From: Xiphophorus maculatus
Taxonomy: Eukaryota; Chordata; Actinopteri; Cyprinodontiformes; Poeciliidae
DNA length: 64,000 bases
NCBI RefSeq assembly: GCF_002775205.1
Contig: NC_036447.1
Coordinates: 15,420,501 to 15,484,500, forward strand
Reading direction: 5' to 3'
Shown here: in pieces, positions 51,992 through 64,000 of the stretch
Layout of the letters: every line of letters starts with the position of its first letter
Numbering within the stretch: position 1 is the first letter of the stretch
Notes under the pieces: model-generated
What the model saw: only the letters and a program-made list of their open reading frames with translations
Told to the model about the DNA's origin: nothing
Databases searched by the model: none
Translations under genes and position numbers: made by a program

Positions 51992-54346
51992 TTATGCCAC
52001 CAGCCTCCAGACATAATCTAAATCTGATCTAGATTTCTTAAAGTCGTTGCCCGGTAACCCCAGATCTTTGGGATCGAAGGAGGGGTCATGGTGTGGGTGG
52101 GGTGAGCCTGGATTTGCATTTTGAGTATGAAGACCTGCAGGTGTCAGACAGTTAGCCCCCACTAACACAAACACACAGCCGTTACGCATCACTCACACAC
52201 ACTAATACAGTCACTGATTTTATCAGTTCAGAAAATCAACTGTGACGAACTTTTTATTCTCCTCAGAGCTCAGAAAAATCCTAGTTTATAAATGTCTGAC
52301 TGGGTTAAAACCTCTAGAAATTAAGGACAAAACACACATACACAGGACTATGAGTTATTTTGAATTTATTGCGCTATTCTTTTGGTACATGATAAAATTA
52401 CATTTTTATGTTTATAAACCAGAAACCCCTTATTTTAGAAGTGGCATAGAAACACTACAACTAGTGAAAGTAAACTTTGTAAATCCAAATGTTTCATTCA
52501 CCCCATGAGAGTTTAAATGTGCAGCTCACAACTTATACTTATAAAATGATTGGAAAACATAAATACTGTTGCATTGAACTGAATTTTACAGCTTGAATGC
52601 GAATTGTTTTCACAGCTGTCAAATTGTAACTACAAACGTCTGGTCCAAAGCCAGACATTTTGTTGCTAACAAGCGTACAGAAAACTGTAAAAATGCTGGC
52701 ACACTGAATTCCTTTCAATTTAAGCTAAAAGTGCATTTGTTCAAAGTAGCCTTAGATTTTTCTCTGATTAGATTGTGATCTTTCTATTCACAATTAATTT
52801 AAATTAATGCTACTTTAACTGGATCTAAAGAACTGAAAATTTCAGAACTATTTCTATGATTCAGATTAATCATAGAGATATGATAAGAGAAGCATTGGAC
52901 TTAGAAATCCTGCCTGACCAGTAATAATTTTACATACACTAGTAAGTCCTATGTGGAAAGTTTACTGCTAAAATACTTGGATTACACCAGAAATTATATT
53001 AAACCTATAAAAGGTTGTAAGATAAACTGATGTATTCATCGAGAAAGCAATCTCAACTAAATTTAATTTGTGATTTCAGTTAAGTACACAGTACTGTTCA
53101 TTACTTTGAACAGACTTCAAAGTAATGAATTAACTGAACATTAGTATTTAGAGATCCTCTCTTTTTCTTGTACTGAGAACTTTATTTATTCATGATTTTT
53201 TTTCTCTTGTAGCAACATCAATCCCACTTTTAGTACTGGTGCCTACCGTCAGTGAGTGTCACCCGGTGCCCCCTGGGTAAATCACAGGTCAACCTTAGAG
53301 CAACCCAGATAAACAGCACAGACAAGGATGAATGCCCACACTGAACAGCTAAGGGCAACCTAGAGTTGATGCAACATTAGGAATTGATTTAATCTTTGGG
53401 AGACAAAGGTTTGTTGCACATCTCTTCTCAGAAAAGAGAAGGTTTGGTAACATTTTTTAAGTACTAAAAGATAATAGGTTAAATATTAGGTGTCTAAGTT
53501 AAACTGGACTGTCTCCTTCTGGAACATTTTCCTGGAATATGATATATGCTAATTAATAAAACAGTATGGATTTTAAATGTGTTTCTTAAATCAAATAATG
53601 ACTTTGATTGTAATTCTAAAATGTTGAATGATTTATTTTGGTTTATATTTTATCTAAGCTGTTTTTTTTTTGTTTTTTTTTTAACCATTTTTCACAGGCT
53701 GTCAAAAACAAGCCATCAACATCTCATAGTGACGTCCTCCAAATAATTTTCCAGACAGCTCCTCTCTTTGGACATTGGAAGGCTTTTAGTTTGATAGACA
53801 AACATTTTTTAAACAAGATCGGTTTAGCAGCAAATATTTACAACAAAATACGTGCAACTTGCAAACAGTGGTTGTTCTTCAAATAGTTGTATAATCTGTC
53901 TCTTTTACATACTGAAGTGAATTATACTCAGACACAATAAATGTCACACAAGTTCAGAGAAAAGTAATGTCTTTGTTATAGTTCTGTGTCTGCTGAAATG
54001 TGGTTTGAGATTATCTTAAAACCTTGAGAGTAGATTTAAAAGGGCCTAGACGCTGTTGATAAATCAATTTGTTTTCATGTGTCTGGGTGTGTGTGTGTGT
54101 GTTAGTGTGCCTGAAAGTGCATTCCTGACCCTTTGATTGTAGGATAAGTCCCCGCTTGTTGGTCCATCTTGATTTTATGGCTGGAGAGAGAGCCGTTTGA
54201 CCTTTCAACCCTCTTGTGTGGGGGTGGAGCTTCTCGGTGTCCGGAGCTCCTGTCAGCGGGTTAATAAGTGACGGCTGTTCATGGCCACGCTGAGTAGCCA
54301 GACCGGATGACCACCCTCTGCTGTCACTCTGCCGGACACCCTTCAT
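51992..54346 (-). CDS. Candidate two-exon gene, 119 residues, function unknown
   Basis: Not a recognised family. Exon A, 54130-54346: an ATG (in-frame TGA 18 bases upstream) opens a 72-codon stretch starting MKGVRQSDSRGW and ending at the donor AAAGG|GTCAGG. Exon B, 51992-52134: acceptor GACACCTGCAG| then 47 codons ending SRSDLDYVWRLVA and TAA. Both sites are phase 1 and the joined length is exactly 360 nt. Minus-strand AATAAA lies at 51958-51969, about 25 bases past the stop. The product would be small, basic and Pro/Gly/His/Ser-rich, without a signal peptide or membrane segment. The exon blocks are clearly more GC-rich than the intron (1,995 bp). Inferred only from signals; both exons could be chance ORFs. 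Its 5' end is upstream of slc25a4, on the same strand. Confidence 0.38.
53097..53129. other. Perfect 14-bp stem, 5-nt loop hairpin
   Basis: TTCATTACTTTGAA (53097-53110), loop CAGAC, then the exact reverse complement TTCAAAGTAATGAA. It lies inside the proposed intron of the candidate gene. It may be the end product of a small MITE or a chance hairpin. Confidence 0.6.
53255..53360. mobile_element. Interspersed repeat fragment
   Basis: AACCTTAGAGCAACCCAGAT, AAGGATGAATGCCCACACTG and AGGGCAACCTAGAGTTGATG resemble a conserved block of fish non-LTR retrotransposon tails. Short and diverged; the family is uncertain. Confidence 0.35.
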
Positions 54347-55244
54347 CTCTTTTGGGCCTTCTCAAAGTGAGGCTTAAACTCAGAACTTAAGCTCAGGTTT
54401 GCACAGCTGCTGCTCCAGCTTTTACTGCCATCTAACGGGAAAGGTGAACCGAACTAATGCTGGAGTCTTATTTATATATTTTTGTAAATTAAAGGACAAA
54501 ACTACATACACTGGATTTATTAAGAATCACTTTATTCTGAGTCTCCTGCAGCATGGTTGTTAGGTTCATGAATATTAAGAATAATTTATGAGTCTGCATT
54601 GAAATAAGTATAAATTTTTTCACAAATTAATCTTCAACAAAAGATTCACAGGCTCCTCCAGTGTTCCTAGTTTCTGTGTTGGAAATAATTTTTTTTCCAA
54701 ACTGATGCATTTATGTACAATAAAGCAGTTGAAACCATATGGATCTGTTTTATTCAAGAGCACAGAGCAGGTGTAAAGTGAAAGTTAGAAAACCTGTTAA
54801 TAAAACAGCTGGATTTACCATAGTTATAGTCTGTTATGCATTTTCTATGTAAATAGGTGATCATAGTAATTTTCTTCTGTTGTAATCTTCTTTCATTTAG
54901 CATTTTTTATTATTTTAGTTTCTGTGTTCTCACATTTAAAACCTTTGTAATATAACCAAATAATCACTAGATTATGCAGAAATAGCTTCATATTTAACCA
55001 CTTCATTGTGACATTTTAATATCAAGTAAAGACATAACCTGAACTATTGTTGATGGCGTCAGTTGTGAGCAAATCAGAAAATACCTTTATTTACAAGCAT
55101 AGCACCATTGTAACCTAAAACATAAATTGAATCTATTTTTCTGATCATATGAGAGCTGGTTATTGAAAACTATTGGATCAGACTTTAATATCGCTTTCCT
55201 TTACAAACTTTACACCTTGTGTTGTTTTCTGATCTCCATTGACG
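54347..55244. other. Intergenic stretch, no gene seen
   Basis: The first roughly 100 bases are GC-moderate and would hold the promoter of the candidate gene to the left, if it is real. The rest is AT-rich with nothing recognised. Confidence 0.4.
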
Positions 55245-55281
55245 GGGTGTGTGTGTGTGTGTGGGGGTGTGCGTGTGTGTG

Positions 55282-55368
<87 letters not shown>
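55245..55368. repeat. GT dinucleotide microsatellite
   Basis: About 60 GT units with GGGGTGTGC interruptions near the left end. The Val/Cys and Thr/His-rich ORFs across it on both strands are artefacts. Confidence 0.97.
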
Positions 55369-56439
55369 CCCACCATGCAAATGGACAGGATCCTGCCTGC
55401 CCCACATTAAGTCTGTGGCCACAAAAACACGGCTGACAGCGGCCAGTTCCAGTGTGTGCTCCGGTTAAAGTGAACAGGGTAATGAATTTTAAACTGCTAT
55501 AGTAACAGCTCTCAGACATGCGGTTTTAGTGTGTGAGTGGGTGGGCGTGTGTGTGTGCTGTTAGGATTTGCAGTTGTGTCCGTGTATCAGTATGAATGTA
55601 GGGGATATGTGCATAAATAGAGACTGGGGGCTGGGAGTCCGTCCTAGATGTGTGAGTTTATGTGCTGAGGATAAAGACCTAGCAAAGCGGCCTAGCTTAG
55701 CTGACAGGTGACAAGGGTTGTTTTCAATGGGGATTTTGTAATACCAACAGTGAGGAAAAAGGCCAGGGAACCAAGGGACCTCTGAAAAGAGAGAAAGAAG
55801 ACTTTTCTTCTTGCAGTGAAGGAAGAGAGAAAGAGCGTAGAAGGCTCCAGAGGACTTAGGGATCCTACTCATCAAACTGCTCCACCGTCTAGCGCACTCA
55901 TTTTTATTCAAAATGCAGAAATGCTAAATCATTCCAATCGGATTGATCCTTGTGTCAGTGCCTGTGTGGCATTCTCACTCTCTTCCCTCTGTCTTGTCTT
56001 CAACTTTGACATATCAGTCAAGCAAGGACAGAGACGTTGATCCACAGGCAGACTGATGGTGAAGAAGTGATTGTTTAAATGTTGTTTGTAACGTTGTGTG
56101 AATTAACCAGTTCCTTTCATATTAAAACCTTAAAATCAAGTTGTCTTAAAAGTAATTATCTCTAAAGTTAGGCTAAAACTGTAAAGGTGCAAAAAATATG
56201 TCTGCGCTGCTCAACCGAGTCAGTTGTTTGTAGAACCAATAGTTGAGCAACTAGCTACAAATCTGTTGGGGTCTGTCACTAGTAGCTACACACGTTTGGA
56301 GACTTTATTTTTCCCGTTCTTGTTTGCTTCAGTTGTCTCCAAATGGCTTATTTCAGCTAATTCTACAGATGTTCAATATGATTAGATCAGGATTCTCAGA
56401 AGGCCAGTTCAGAGTAATGCAACCTTTTGTTATTTGCGA
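55369..56439. other. Intergenic stretch, no gene seen
   Basis: Mixed composition and no recognised gene or element. The 116-codon minus-strand ORF at 55561-55911 has no splice context or family resemblance. Confidence 0.4.
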
Positions 56440-56950
56440 TTCTTCGTTGTTTTTAGCTGTATGTTTTTGATAATTATCCTATGGCAAGACCCATGACCTG
56501 TGACTCAGACAAAGCTTACTGACACTAGACTGCAGATTTCTCTCCAGAATCCTTAGATAGTCTTGAGATTTCATCGCTCCATGCGCAGATTTGTCACACC
56601 TTGTGCCAGATGCAGCAAAGAAGCCCCTAAGCATGACTAAACTACCCCCATGTTTCACAGCCATGTATTACAGTATGCATGATAATGTGATTTTTAGTTT
56701 AATTAGTTGTTTGTCCTGTGTGCTTCTGTGGTGCCCTGTGTTGGACTAGCTACCTGCCCAGGGTTTATGCAAGGAAAAGCAGGTGAAGTGGATGAATGGG
56801 CAAATGTTTTAGCTTCTAGATGTGTAAACGTGTAGGGTTTAGACAAACCTTGAAAAACTTTTAGCTGTAATTGTAGAGAAGGTGCTAGCAAAGAGGCGTT
56901 AAGTATAAATACACACCACACTTTTCAAACTTTTTGGTAAAAGCTTTACA
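56440..56950. mobile_element. Two adjoining Tc1-like fragments
   Basis: On the minus strand, 56479-56664 translates to KHGGSLVMLRGFFAASGT and a following diverged stretch, matching the central region of Tc1 transposases that usually reads like GGSVMVWGCF. On the plus strand, 56780-56950 (GAATGGGCAAATGTTTTAGC, TTTTAGCTGTAATTGTAGAG, AAATACACACCACACTTTTC) matches the end of the other Tc1-like family of this window. Both are decayed. Confidence 0.6.
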
Positions 56951-57569
56951 GCTAAATGCAAGCTAGCTCAACAGTGTCCTTCAATCTGATTAAATAAATT
57001 TGTTTTAGCTGCCAAGGTGTAATACTTTGCTTATGCAAAGGTTTCCTTCATGTGTTTCAAAGATGACTAATGTCAGAGAGAAGTAGTAAGGTGACTCAAC
57101 ACATAAATGTGTAATTGTAAGCAAAAAGAAACACATTCTAAGGGTTAAGCGCCCCTGCTGTGACCCAGCCTGTCCAACAGAGAACATTTACCCCTACAAA
57201 CACCCCATTCACCCCTCCTCCATCTCCACATCCAGCCCAACACACCCACCACAGAGGTATAAATAAAAAGAAGAACACCAGCTCAGCTCTCATCCTTTCC
57301 ACAAATTTCCGACCAAGGTTGCATCATGAAATCATTCTGCGTCTGTGTGGTCCTCTGTCGAGGAGAAAGGATGGTTTGGGCTGTGAGAGAGAAGCGCTCT
57401 AGTCAGTGTGTGGGAACCGTGGAGGAAGAAATCCCTGGCTGATCCTGGCCAAGGCACTTTGTTTTTCTGCCCTCTGCTCCCAACCCTGCCCTCCCTCTCT
57501 CCTTGTCCATCCATTTTTGGGTTTTCATTTTTATTCATTGGGTGATCAGTGTGGAGGGACGGGTGTCAA
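56951..57569. other. Intergenic stretch, no gene seen
   Basis: Contains a C-rich pyrimidine stretch near 57180-57250 and no recognisable gene. Confidence 0.4.
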
Positions 57570-57655
57570 GTATGTGTGCGTGTGGGGGGGGTGTGCGTGT
57601 AGGGGTGCGCGTGTGCATGTGTGGGCGTGAACATGGGTGTGTGTGTGTGTGTAGG
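57570..57655. repeat. Degenerate GT/GGGGTGT-rich stretch
   Basis: Purine/GT-rich simple sequence with scattered GTGTGCGTG units; low complexity, not coding. Confidence 0.8.
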
Positions 57656-59039
57656 AGGAAAGGATGTGGATGTTGGTGCAGACCTTAGACCAGGTCTGGC
57701 AACAATAGCCACAGTGTTGTTTAGGTTGTTGCGTCCAGGACTCTTGGACATTCTTCCCATGTCAGTATAATCACTACTGGGAGGTAGCTCCATTACGGAT
57801 TAACATATCATTAATAGTATCCATGACTTTTGTTCAAAGGCTACTTGTGTAATGTTGCCTTGTGGATGACGGCTAATCCGCTGAGCTGCAGCTGTAGGAA
57901 AGAAGAAGGGTAGGTCCCACCATCAGTCCTCTCTGTCACACACACACACACTCCCCGACCCACACACATGCATAGACACATATCGATGTATCTCCCAGTC
58001 CCAGCCCACAGGGATAAGGCCTCTGAAAGACAGATACAATCAACAGTCAAACACAAAGTTTTCCCCCATTGCGAAGAAGAAACATCCATTCTGCACTTCC
58101 CAAGTGATCCCCTGAGTAAAGCCCCCCGCCCCAGTTCTCTCTCCTCCCATCCATCCGAGTTGGCTGTCGTCCTCCCATTAAAGCCCCTACGCTCTCTTCG
58201 CAGCCCTCCTCTCAGATGGTGGGCCAGATTAGGAGGGGAACAATAACAGTTTTCAATGTAAAATGTGCATCTTGTTAGTCCTTTTCTCTCGTCTCCCGTC
58301 TCAGGATGGGAGGAGAGAAAGAGAAGAATAAGCCGTCATTCAGGAAAGTTATCTGTGGGTGTCTTCTCGCCACAAAAGTTGGCTAGTTGTGTTGTGGTTT
58401 TAATCCTCCTATTTCTTTCTGTGCTGTTTAATTTGGCTTTCTTTTCTAAGATTGATATGTTTGTTGAAACAAACACGACAGGTCAGTAAATAGAAACTTT
58501 CACACTTTATTTATTTATGTACTACCAAACTGCTTTAAATAAAATGGGAAGAAAAAAAAACATTGACATTAAGAGTATCAATGTTGTAAGAATATTAGTA
58601 CAGATATGTAAAAACAAAAACAAACATATTGATTCAAGATGACTGAAAGGGGTCTTCATTTATCTTTTTTTGCAAAATATGTTGTTAGTCAATTCTACAA
58701 CAAGATATAATTGGATCATCTGACATTAAAGCAAATACACTTTTTTGATAGAGTATCATTTACAATAAAAATCAGCAATGCCTGCCCGATTACTAATCCT
58801 TAGTAAACCTCTAAGAAGAGGTTCAAAGCAAGGAATCAATGTTCATTTAATTTATAAACATTTTCTCGCAGATGAAGGTTGTAGCAAGAGAGTTCCTTGG
58901 TCTTCTCTTCAATTATCTTTATTTCCCATAGTAAAAAATCAAAATCAAATCAGAAACACTAATTGGAATGCAAAGGCTAAAAAATTGACAGAACATTCCA
59001 AATGTTGCTGTCAAGAATACGGACCACAGTTACAGTGGC
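57656..59039. other. Intergenic stretch, no gene seen
   Basis: No exon-like block with paired splice sites, no repeat family recognised. Confidence 0.4.
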
Positions 59040-59160
59040 AAGCTACTGGACTGTAGCCACAGCTGCCCTGGGGCAGTCAGACAGAGGCGATGCTGCCAAA
59101 CACCGGCGTCACGGCGCCTTCTGACCACCACCAGCAGGCAAGGCGGGTGAAGCTCCTCGA
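59040..59160 (+). mobile_element. Interspersed repeat fragment
   Basis: GTAGCCACAGCTGCCCTGGG followed by GCAGTCAGACAGAGGCGATG, TGACCACCACCAGCAGGCAA and GGCGGGTGAAGC is a conserved block I associate with a very common fish repeat (probably LINE-related). The GC-rich block stands out from AT-rich flanks. Class not certain. Confidence 0.55.
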
Positions 59161-59229
59161 CTAATCTCTCTACCCCCTTCACATTTCATAAAACCTATTT
59201 TTTTTACCCATCCTCATTTCCAAAATAGC

Positions 59230-59900
59230 CCAAGCTTTCTGTAAATACTGTATTACGTTTTGCAGTCTCAAATCGATTTAGGTCTGAACTTTGACTGGGC
59301 CATTCTGACACATAAATGTGCTTCAGTCTAAGCTATTTTATTATAAGATGTATTTATAGAAAATTTATTTCCACCCCTTTCTTATATCTTGTTCAGCGTC
59401 AAAACGTTTTTCTTCCAGAACTGCCCTGCACATAGCTCCATACGTGTTCCAGTTTGGCTATAAACTTTCCACTTTCAGATGATTGACTGAACAAACCTAA
59501 GTGAGATATTCAAAGCTTGAGATACTGTTTAATTGTATTTTCTAACTCTGCTTCAAATTTCATGATGCTCTTTGCTCACCAATGTTCTCTAACAAACCTC
59601 CAACTCATTCACAGAACATCTGGATTCATGCTCACATTAAATTACATAAAGATAGACTCTTTATGCAATCAGTTTCTGAAAGGAACTGGCTGCACTGGAG
59701 TCATATTTATGGAGATCAGAGTAAAGGGAACATGGCATACTCTTCTATAGCATTATTTGTATAAACAAACAAAAAATGTAAACCATACATCACTAAGCAA
59801 TTTTATACTGTACTTTGTGTTGGCTTATCATATAAAACTCAAACAAAAAGCTCATCAAGGTTTGTTGATTTGTAAAAATGTAAAATAAAATCCCATCTCT
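59230..59900 (-). mobile_element. Tc1-like element, degenerate
   Basis: CTGAACTTTGACTGGGCCAT, TCTGACACATAAATGTGCTT, a middle block with CTGCCCTGCACATAGCTCCA, then ATTTATGGAGATCAGAGTAA and TTATACTGTACTTTGTGTTG follow the order of the inverted Tc1-like family. Terminal repeats are not intact and there is no transposase frame. Confidence 0.6.
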
Positions 59901-60529
59901 ATGATTAGAGTTGTCACTCATAATATACTAAGAATCTGAGCAAATGACCAAAAATATTGAAAAGTGTGTGGTATGTAGAGTATTAACAACCATAATGTGG
60001 TTGGTCATAGTGTTCATTCTGTTTACTGCTGAACTTAAAGAGATTAGGTTTTCACTGTTATTGAGTTTTAGAATCAATACTGCTCTCTGGTGGCTACTGA
60101 GATCTAATCATCTTTGCAGCCCCTTCTTTAATAAACGGTTTAGCTAGACTTGCACAGCTGTCGTCACTCTCAGAACTTGCCTGTGTAATTACGGCCACTG
60201 CCTGATTGCTGTTCTGTAACTCTAAAATATAATATTTTCACACAGAACTAAAGTTTCAGCTAAAAGAAATTGCTTTTATTGTAGAAGTTTGATTTCTCAG
60301 TAAAAAAGAATATTAAAATACTAACTTTAATGTAACTATGTTTATTCAATGGGAAACATAATCTTTATTGTGTAATAGAGATTTTCTTACTGTTGTCTGC
60401 TTGTGCTATGCTCATCCCTCTAGAACCTATAAACTTGAAACTGTTGTTTGCTTTGTGTTTTATTTTCTGAAATTGTTCAAAATGTCAGAAACTCTTAAAT
60501 AGTATTTAATTAATAGCTGACTTAAGATA

Positions 60530-60620
60530 AGAGATAAGATAAATCTTTATTGTCATTGTCACAAGGACAACGAAATTCAAAGGGTGCCATCAGTCGGTGC
60601 ACATGCCCAAAACAAAAACA
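60530..60620 (-). mobile_element. LINE 3' end fragment
   Basis: AGATAAATCTTTATTGTCAT, TGTCACAAGGACAACGAAAT and TTCAAAGGGTGCCATCAGTC are, in reverse, the widely repeated 3' tail of fish LINEs (CTTATCT-type end). Short fragment. Confidence 0.5.
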
Positions 60621-60810
60621 AACTTATATCAACTGTTAGAGAGAAATATTAAAATGATTTTTTTAAAAACATAATAAAGCTCACACTTGGAGAAGTGCTG
60701 CAAAGCGTGGCATTTGGCCTGAAAAATAAAGTGGTAAAGTTTTCTAAAGCTATTTTTTCTGTTATTTTGTTTATTCTTTCTAAACCTTGGAGAGTGTTCT
60801 GTCTTCAGTG

Positions 60811-60900
60811 ATGTTCGACATGGTGTCCAACTGTGAGGGTCACAGTAAGGTCAGATATGTGACTCCAGAAGCCACCAAGAAGAATAAATCTAAATGGTAA
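60811..60900 (+). other. Coding-like 30-codon ORF
   Basis: After CTTCAG (acceptor-like) an ATG at 60811 opens a short frame with codon-like third-base usage (MFDMVSNCEGHSKVRYVTPE and on) to TAA at 60898. No family recognised and no partner exon found. It could be a terminal exon or chance. Confidence 0.15.
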
Positions 60901-63900
60901 AACTGCTGCAGCTGGTCAACAACAAAATCAGTCTCTCAGCAGACAGTGTCGACTTGCATGATTAGGCTCACTCATGTCTCTATTCGTCAGCATGTTTCTT
61001 CTGCAGAATTTCATGGTTCCTCCCTCTGAATACTTTGTTTCTTTGGTCACATTATAAACTTCACTCCTGAAAACTGGTCAGCTGGATCTCTTTAAGACTG
61101 GTGGCACCCAGTCATTCAGATGAAGTCCACGAGTCCAACTGGGTGCCGGTCTCACCTCTGCTTGATTTCCTTCTCTCCACTGGTTCCTCACATGGTGACC
61201 TCAGACGCTGACCTTAGGAGCCCCGGGGTCCACCCTCCCTGGCCCCCAGGAGCAACTGAATGCAGAGGAGTGTCCGTCATGTTGCTGGACAAAAAGGCAA
61301 ACACACTGTGCCCGATCCTTGTGCGTCCAGCCAAGCGCACAGGGAGCACATTAGAACCTCTGGGTTTTATTTACTCTCTTTTTTTGCTCTGAAATGTGTT
61401 GATAGGGGCGTCAAGATTGTCAGGTGCTTCATCTGTGACCACTTGACCCTATCACATGCACATACACACACACAGACCCCCTGCCTTTCAGATTTATAAA
61501 ATACCTCTTGCATTCTCCTAATTCACAATGTCAGATTTCATATCCTCCACATGCCACTGAAGCGTCACTTTGTAGCCGTTGTGGATCAGCCTGCTAGTAA
61601 CTTAAATGTTTTCTTAAAGAAACTTTTACACACTTGGGCAGTCTCACAAGCAGGGATAGAAGCTGAAAAGAAAGCAGTCCTCTTCGTGCACATAGTACAC
61701 AGATGTGTTTAGGTGAATGTCCTTTTCAAAGTCCTAGCAGTTATTTTGTTATCAGTTCATCAAAGTGACAAGTTAATTTTAAGTGTTTTATTTTCTGTTT
61801 TGTATTTTGAAAATGGCTCTGTATTGGTTAGAGGAACAACAGTTCTTCTTTGTGCTCCCCTTAGGTGGCGAAGTTTCTCACCTCATTATAATCCAGACAT
61901 TTCAGTAGCAGTTTACGAATTTCATTGTGCTCATGTCAATATAGACCAATTCAGCTTCCACATTCGGTGAAGAAATGAGCAGATTCATTTGTTTGTTTGT
62001 TTTACCGCTTTGTTCTGTCCAGTGTTTCCAGTAAAAGCGATAGGCAAAGTGTGGCAAAACTGAATGCTTGCTTGCTTGTTTAATAACTTTATCATCTTTA
62101 TTATCTTTGACATATTCTTCCAGATTTGAATAATTCATTGGCAATGTTTAACAACAAAGGTCTAGGTCTACAATGCCACCCCACTGAGGGCGTCCTGTGA
62201 AATTACCCACACTGATTTTGTGTTTGCCTCCACAAACACGGGAACTGGTGGTGTATGTATGTGTGTGTGTGCTGTTCTTTGTCTATCTACCATGCAAAAT
62301 TACCAGATTTATCTCAAGCACCTTCAGATGTCACACTGTCTGTGCTCGTGACAAAAGTGCCCCTTGTTGTGGCCGTCCAGATAAGCAAACAACAGCAGCC
62401 TAAAATGCACACTCCTCTATGCTTTGTCCCTCAAAGCACAAAGACCTTCACTCTTGGCAAATGATGCCTTAATTGTGCAACTTAACAAGCCTGCTTTTTC
62501 CCAATGAATAAAGAGCTTCACACATTTTTTTTTTCTTCTTGTGTTGTTATTTTTGATCTTTCATGCCGAGATCATACAGTTGCACACTTGTTGGGTGGTT
62601 CCCATGCTACTCTGTTGTTTAAGCCAAGATGACTGAAACACTTCACTCCCCAACGAAAGACAAAGAGGCAGAAAGTTCAGGGCGTGACAGAGATAATGAT
62701 CCCCAGTGGGGTGTTTTGTACAGTATTCATTATGCCGCTGTTTATTTTGGAAGTGTCTTTAACCCATCTCCGCTCTCCCGCTTTTCAAACACTGCCCCTT
62801 TCACTACCCTATTCATTTTTTGGCTCACATATCTTTGCTCTAAAAGGTGGTAAGTGATGAATAGAACATCTCCATGGATTTGCATAATCTGATGGCATTG
62901 CTGGTAAGCACAAAGAGGGTTGTGCCAAGTGCAGAAAGGTGAAGCCATCATCCATTAGCAGGGGGTACAACCAACAGTAAAACAGTCTTCTTCAGAAAAT
63001 CAACTTAAATTATTTGGGTTTGAATCCTTTTTGCGGTCTTCCATATTGAAAACCTCTTTAATTTCTGCTCTAATATGAAGTAATATGAACCCTTTATTTG
63101 AGACATTGCTCAGCGATGTGCTCCCAGACAATCAAAGGGCATTGATAAGTTTAGTTTTTTCCCCCCCTCCTGAACAGACTCCATTCATGTTCTCTTACAG
63201 TGGCCGTCATTCTTCAGACATGGCTGGTGCCAAGGCAGTAGGATGGCTGCCTCGCTCCGATGGGAAACTGTTGCTCATGTGCTGGGTTGGCTGCCAAGTT
63301 TTGGCATTATTGGTGCGGGAAGAAGTGGGGGGTTAAATGGGGGAGGGGGCTGTACAGAAAGGGGGCCCTTTAAACCCTGTGAGATAGTACTATCTGCTGT
63401 GGGAATGATCTTCATCCCTTCTCCCCCTGCTCTCAGACTTAGACCCACTCTCTCTCTCTTCTTTTTTTCTACACTGACTGTTTCTGTTACTGTCTGCCTC
63501 CCAAGGCCCCCAGCTTTACCCTCTGTCCCCCTGTCTTTTCATGTTGTAGATCAGACAACCATCCTGAGGTGAGCTGGCTCTGGATCTTGTGCCACTGGGG
63601 CACTCTGATTACCAACCAGTGCTGACTGTTGGCTCTCTCACAGCTTGTGTTACGTCTTTGGCCTCGCTCCCAATGAGCCACTGTAACCCGCAGCAGTAGG
63701 GCGTTTGCTGTTGAAAAGCTTAGGAAAGTCTGAATTCAGGGCTTGCACAGATGCAAAGATCAAACAGCAGATTGTAGGCACTTGCAGTTCAAACCCCACC
63801 ATCCAGGGTACAAAGAGATTTTTTTTAAACGTCTTATGCTATGACATCTTAAAATGGCCAGATTCAGGAGGAAAACACACATCTTCTTGTCTGTCTTGAA

Positions 63901-64000
63901 GATTTACATTACAAATTATTTTCATTCAGTCTATTTTGCTTGTAGGAAATTAGGCATTGTTCAAAACATAAAAGTAAAAGTAGAACCAAATGACATAATT
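60901..64000. other. Intergenic stretch to window edge, no gene seen
   Basis: Mixed composition with several ORFs of 60-110 codons on both strands (for example 63243-63572), none with splice-supported structure or a recognisable family. Possible conserved noncoding blocks, such as the GATTTGCATAATCTGATGGC region near 62877, cannot be tested without comparison. Confidence 0.4.

Overview
The window reads as nuclear DNA of a teleost fish. It has large introns with GT-AG splice sites, dinucleotide and trinucleotide microsatellites, and many Tc1/mariner and hAT elements of types common in fish. Every gene I could recognise is a vertebrate orthologue. I cannot name the species.

Layout, left to right. 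(1) gucy1b1, the beta-1 subunit of soluble guanylate cyclase, lies on the minus strand at 2382-9268. Only its first seven coding exons are present and the gene runs off the left edge; bases 1-2381 are probably intron and carry a palindromic tandem array plus a Tc1 remnant. (2) gucy1a1, the alpha-1 subunit, lies on the minus strand at 12291-23758 and is complete in eight coding exons (678 residues). The two subunits form the NO-sensing heterodimer and sit head to tail about 3 kb apart. (3) A repeat-bearing intergenic stretch covers about 24-30.5 kb. (4) ufsp2, the Ufm1-specific protease 2, lies on the plus strand at 30562-36882 in twelve coding exons. A hAT-type MITE and a full-length but dead Tc1/mariner element sit in its intron 4. 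(5) cfap97 lies on the plus strand at 39438-45880 (457 residues), with a likely noncoding first exon near 38.2 kb. (6) slc25a4, the mitochondrial ADP/ATP carrier, lies on the minus strand at 47524-49421 (299 residues), is convergent with cfap97 and has a TATA promoter. (7) The right-hand 14 kb has no recognised gene. I propose one new candidate there: a two-exon, 119-residue minus-strand gene at 51992-54346, with matching splice phase and a poly(A) signal just after its stop.

The named genes do unrelated jobs: NO/cGMP signalling, UFMylation, a cilium-linked protein and mitochondrial nucleotide exchange. Only the two cyclase subunits act together. From memory, the human orthologues of ufsp2, cfap97 and slc25a4 lie close together at 4q35 and the cyclase pair lies at 4q32, so the window joins two human chromosome 4 neighbourhoods.

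I saw no CRISPR, prokaryotic or viral system and no clearly novel multi-gene system. The observations most worth a second look are the candidate 119-residue gene, the ufsp2 exon 4/5 phase problem, the ATG-only coding exons of gucy1b1 and ufsp2, and several well-preserved palindromes and MITEs. All exon boundaries were read by eye from splice signals, reading phase and remembered protein families, without alignment.
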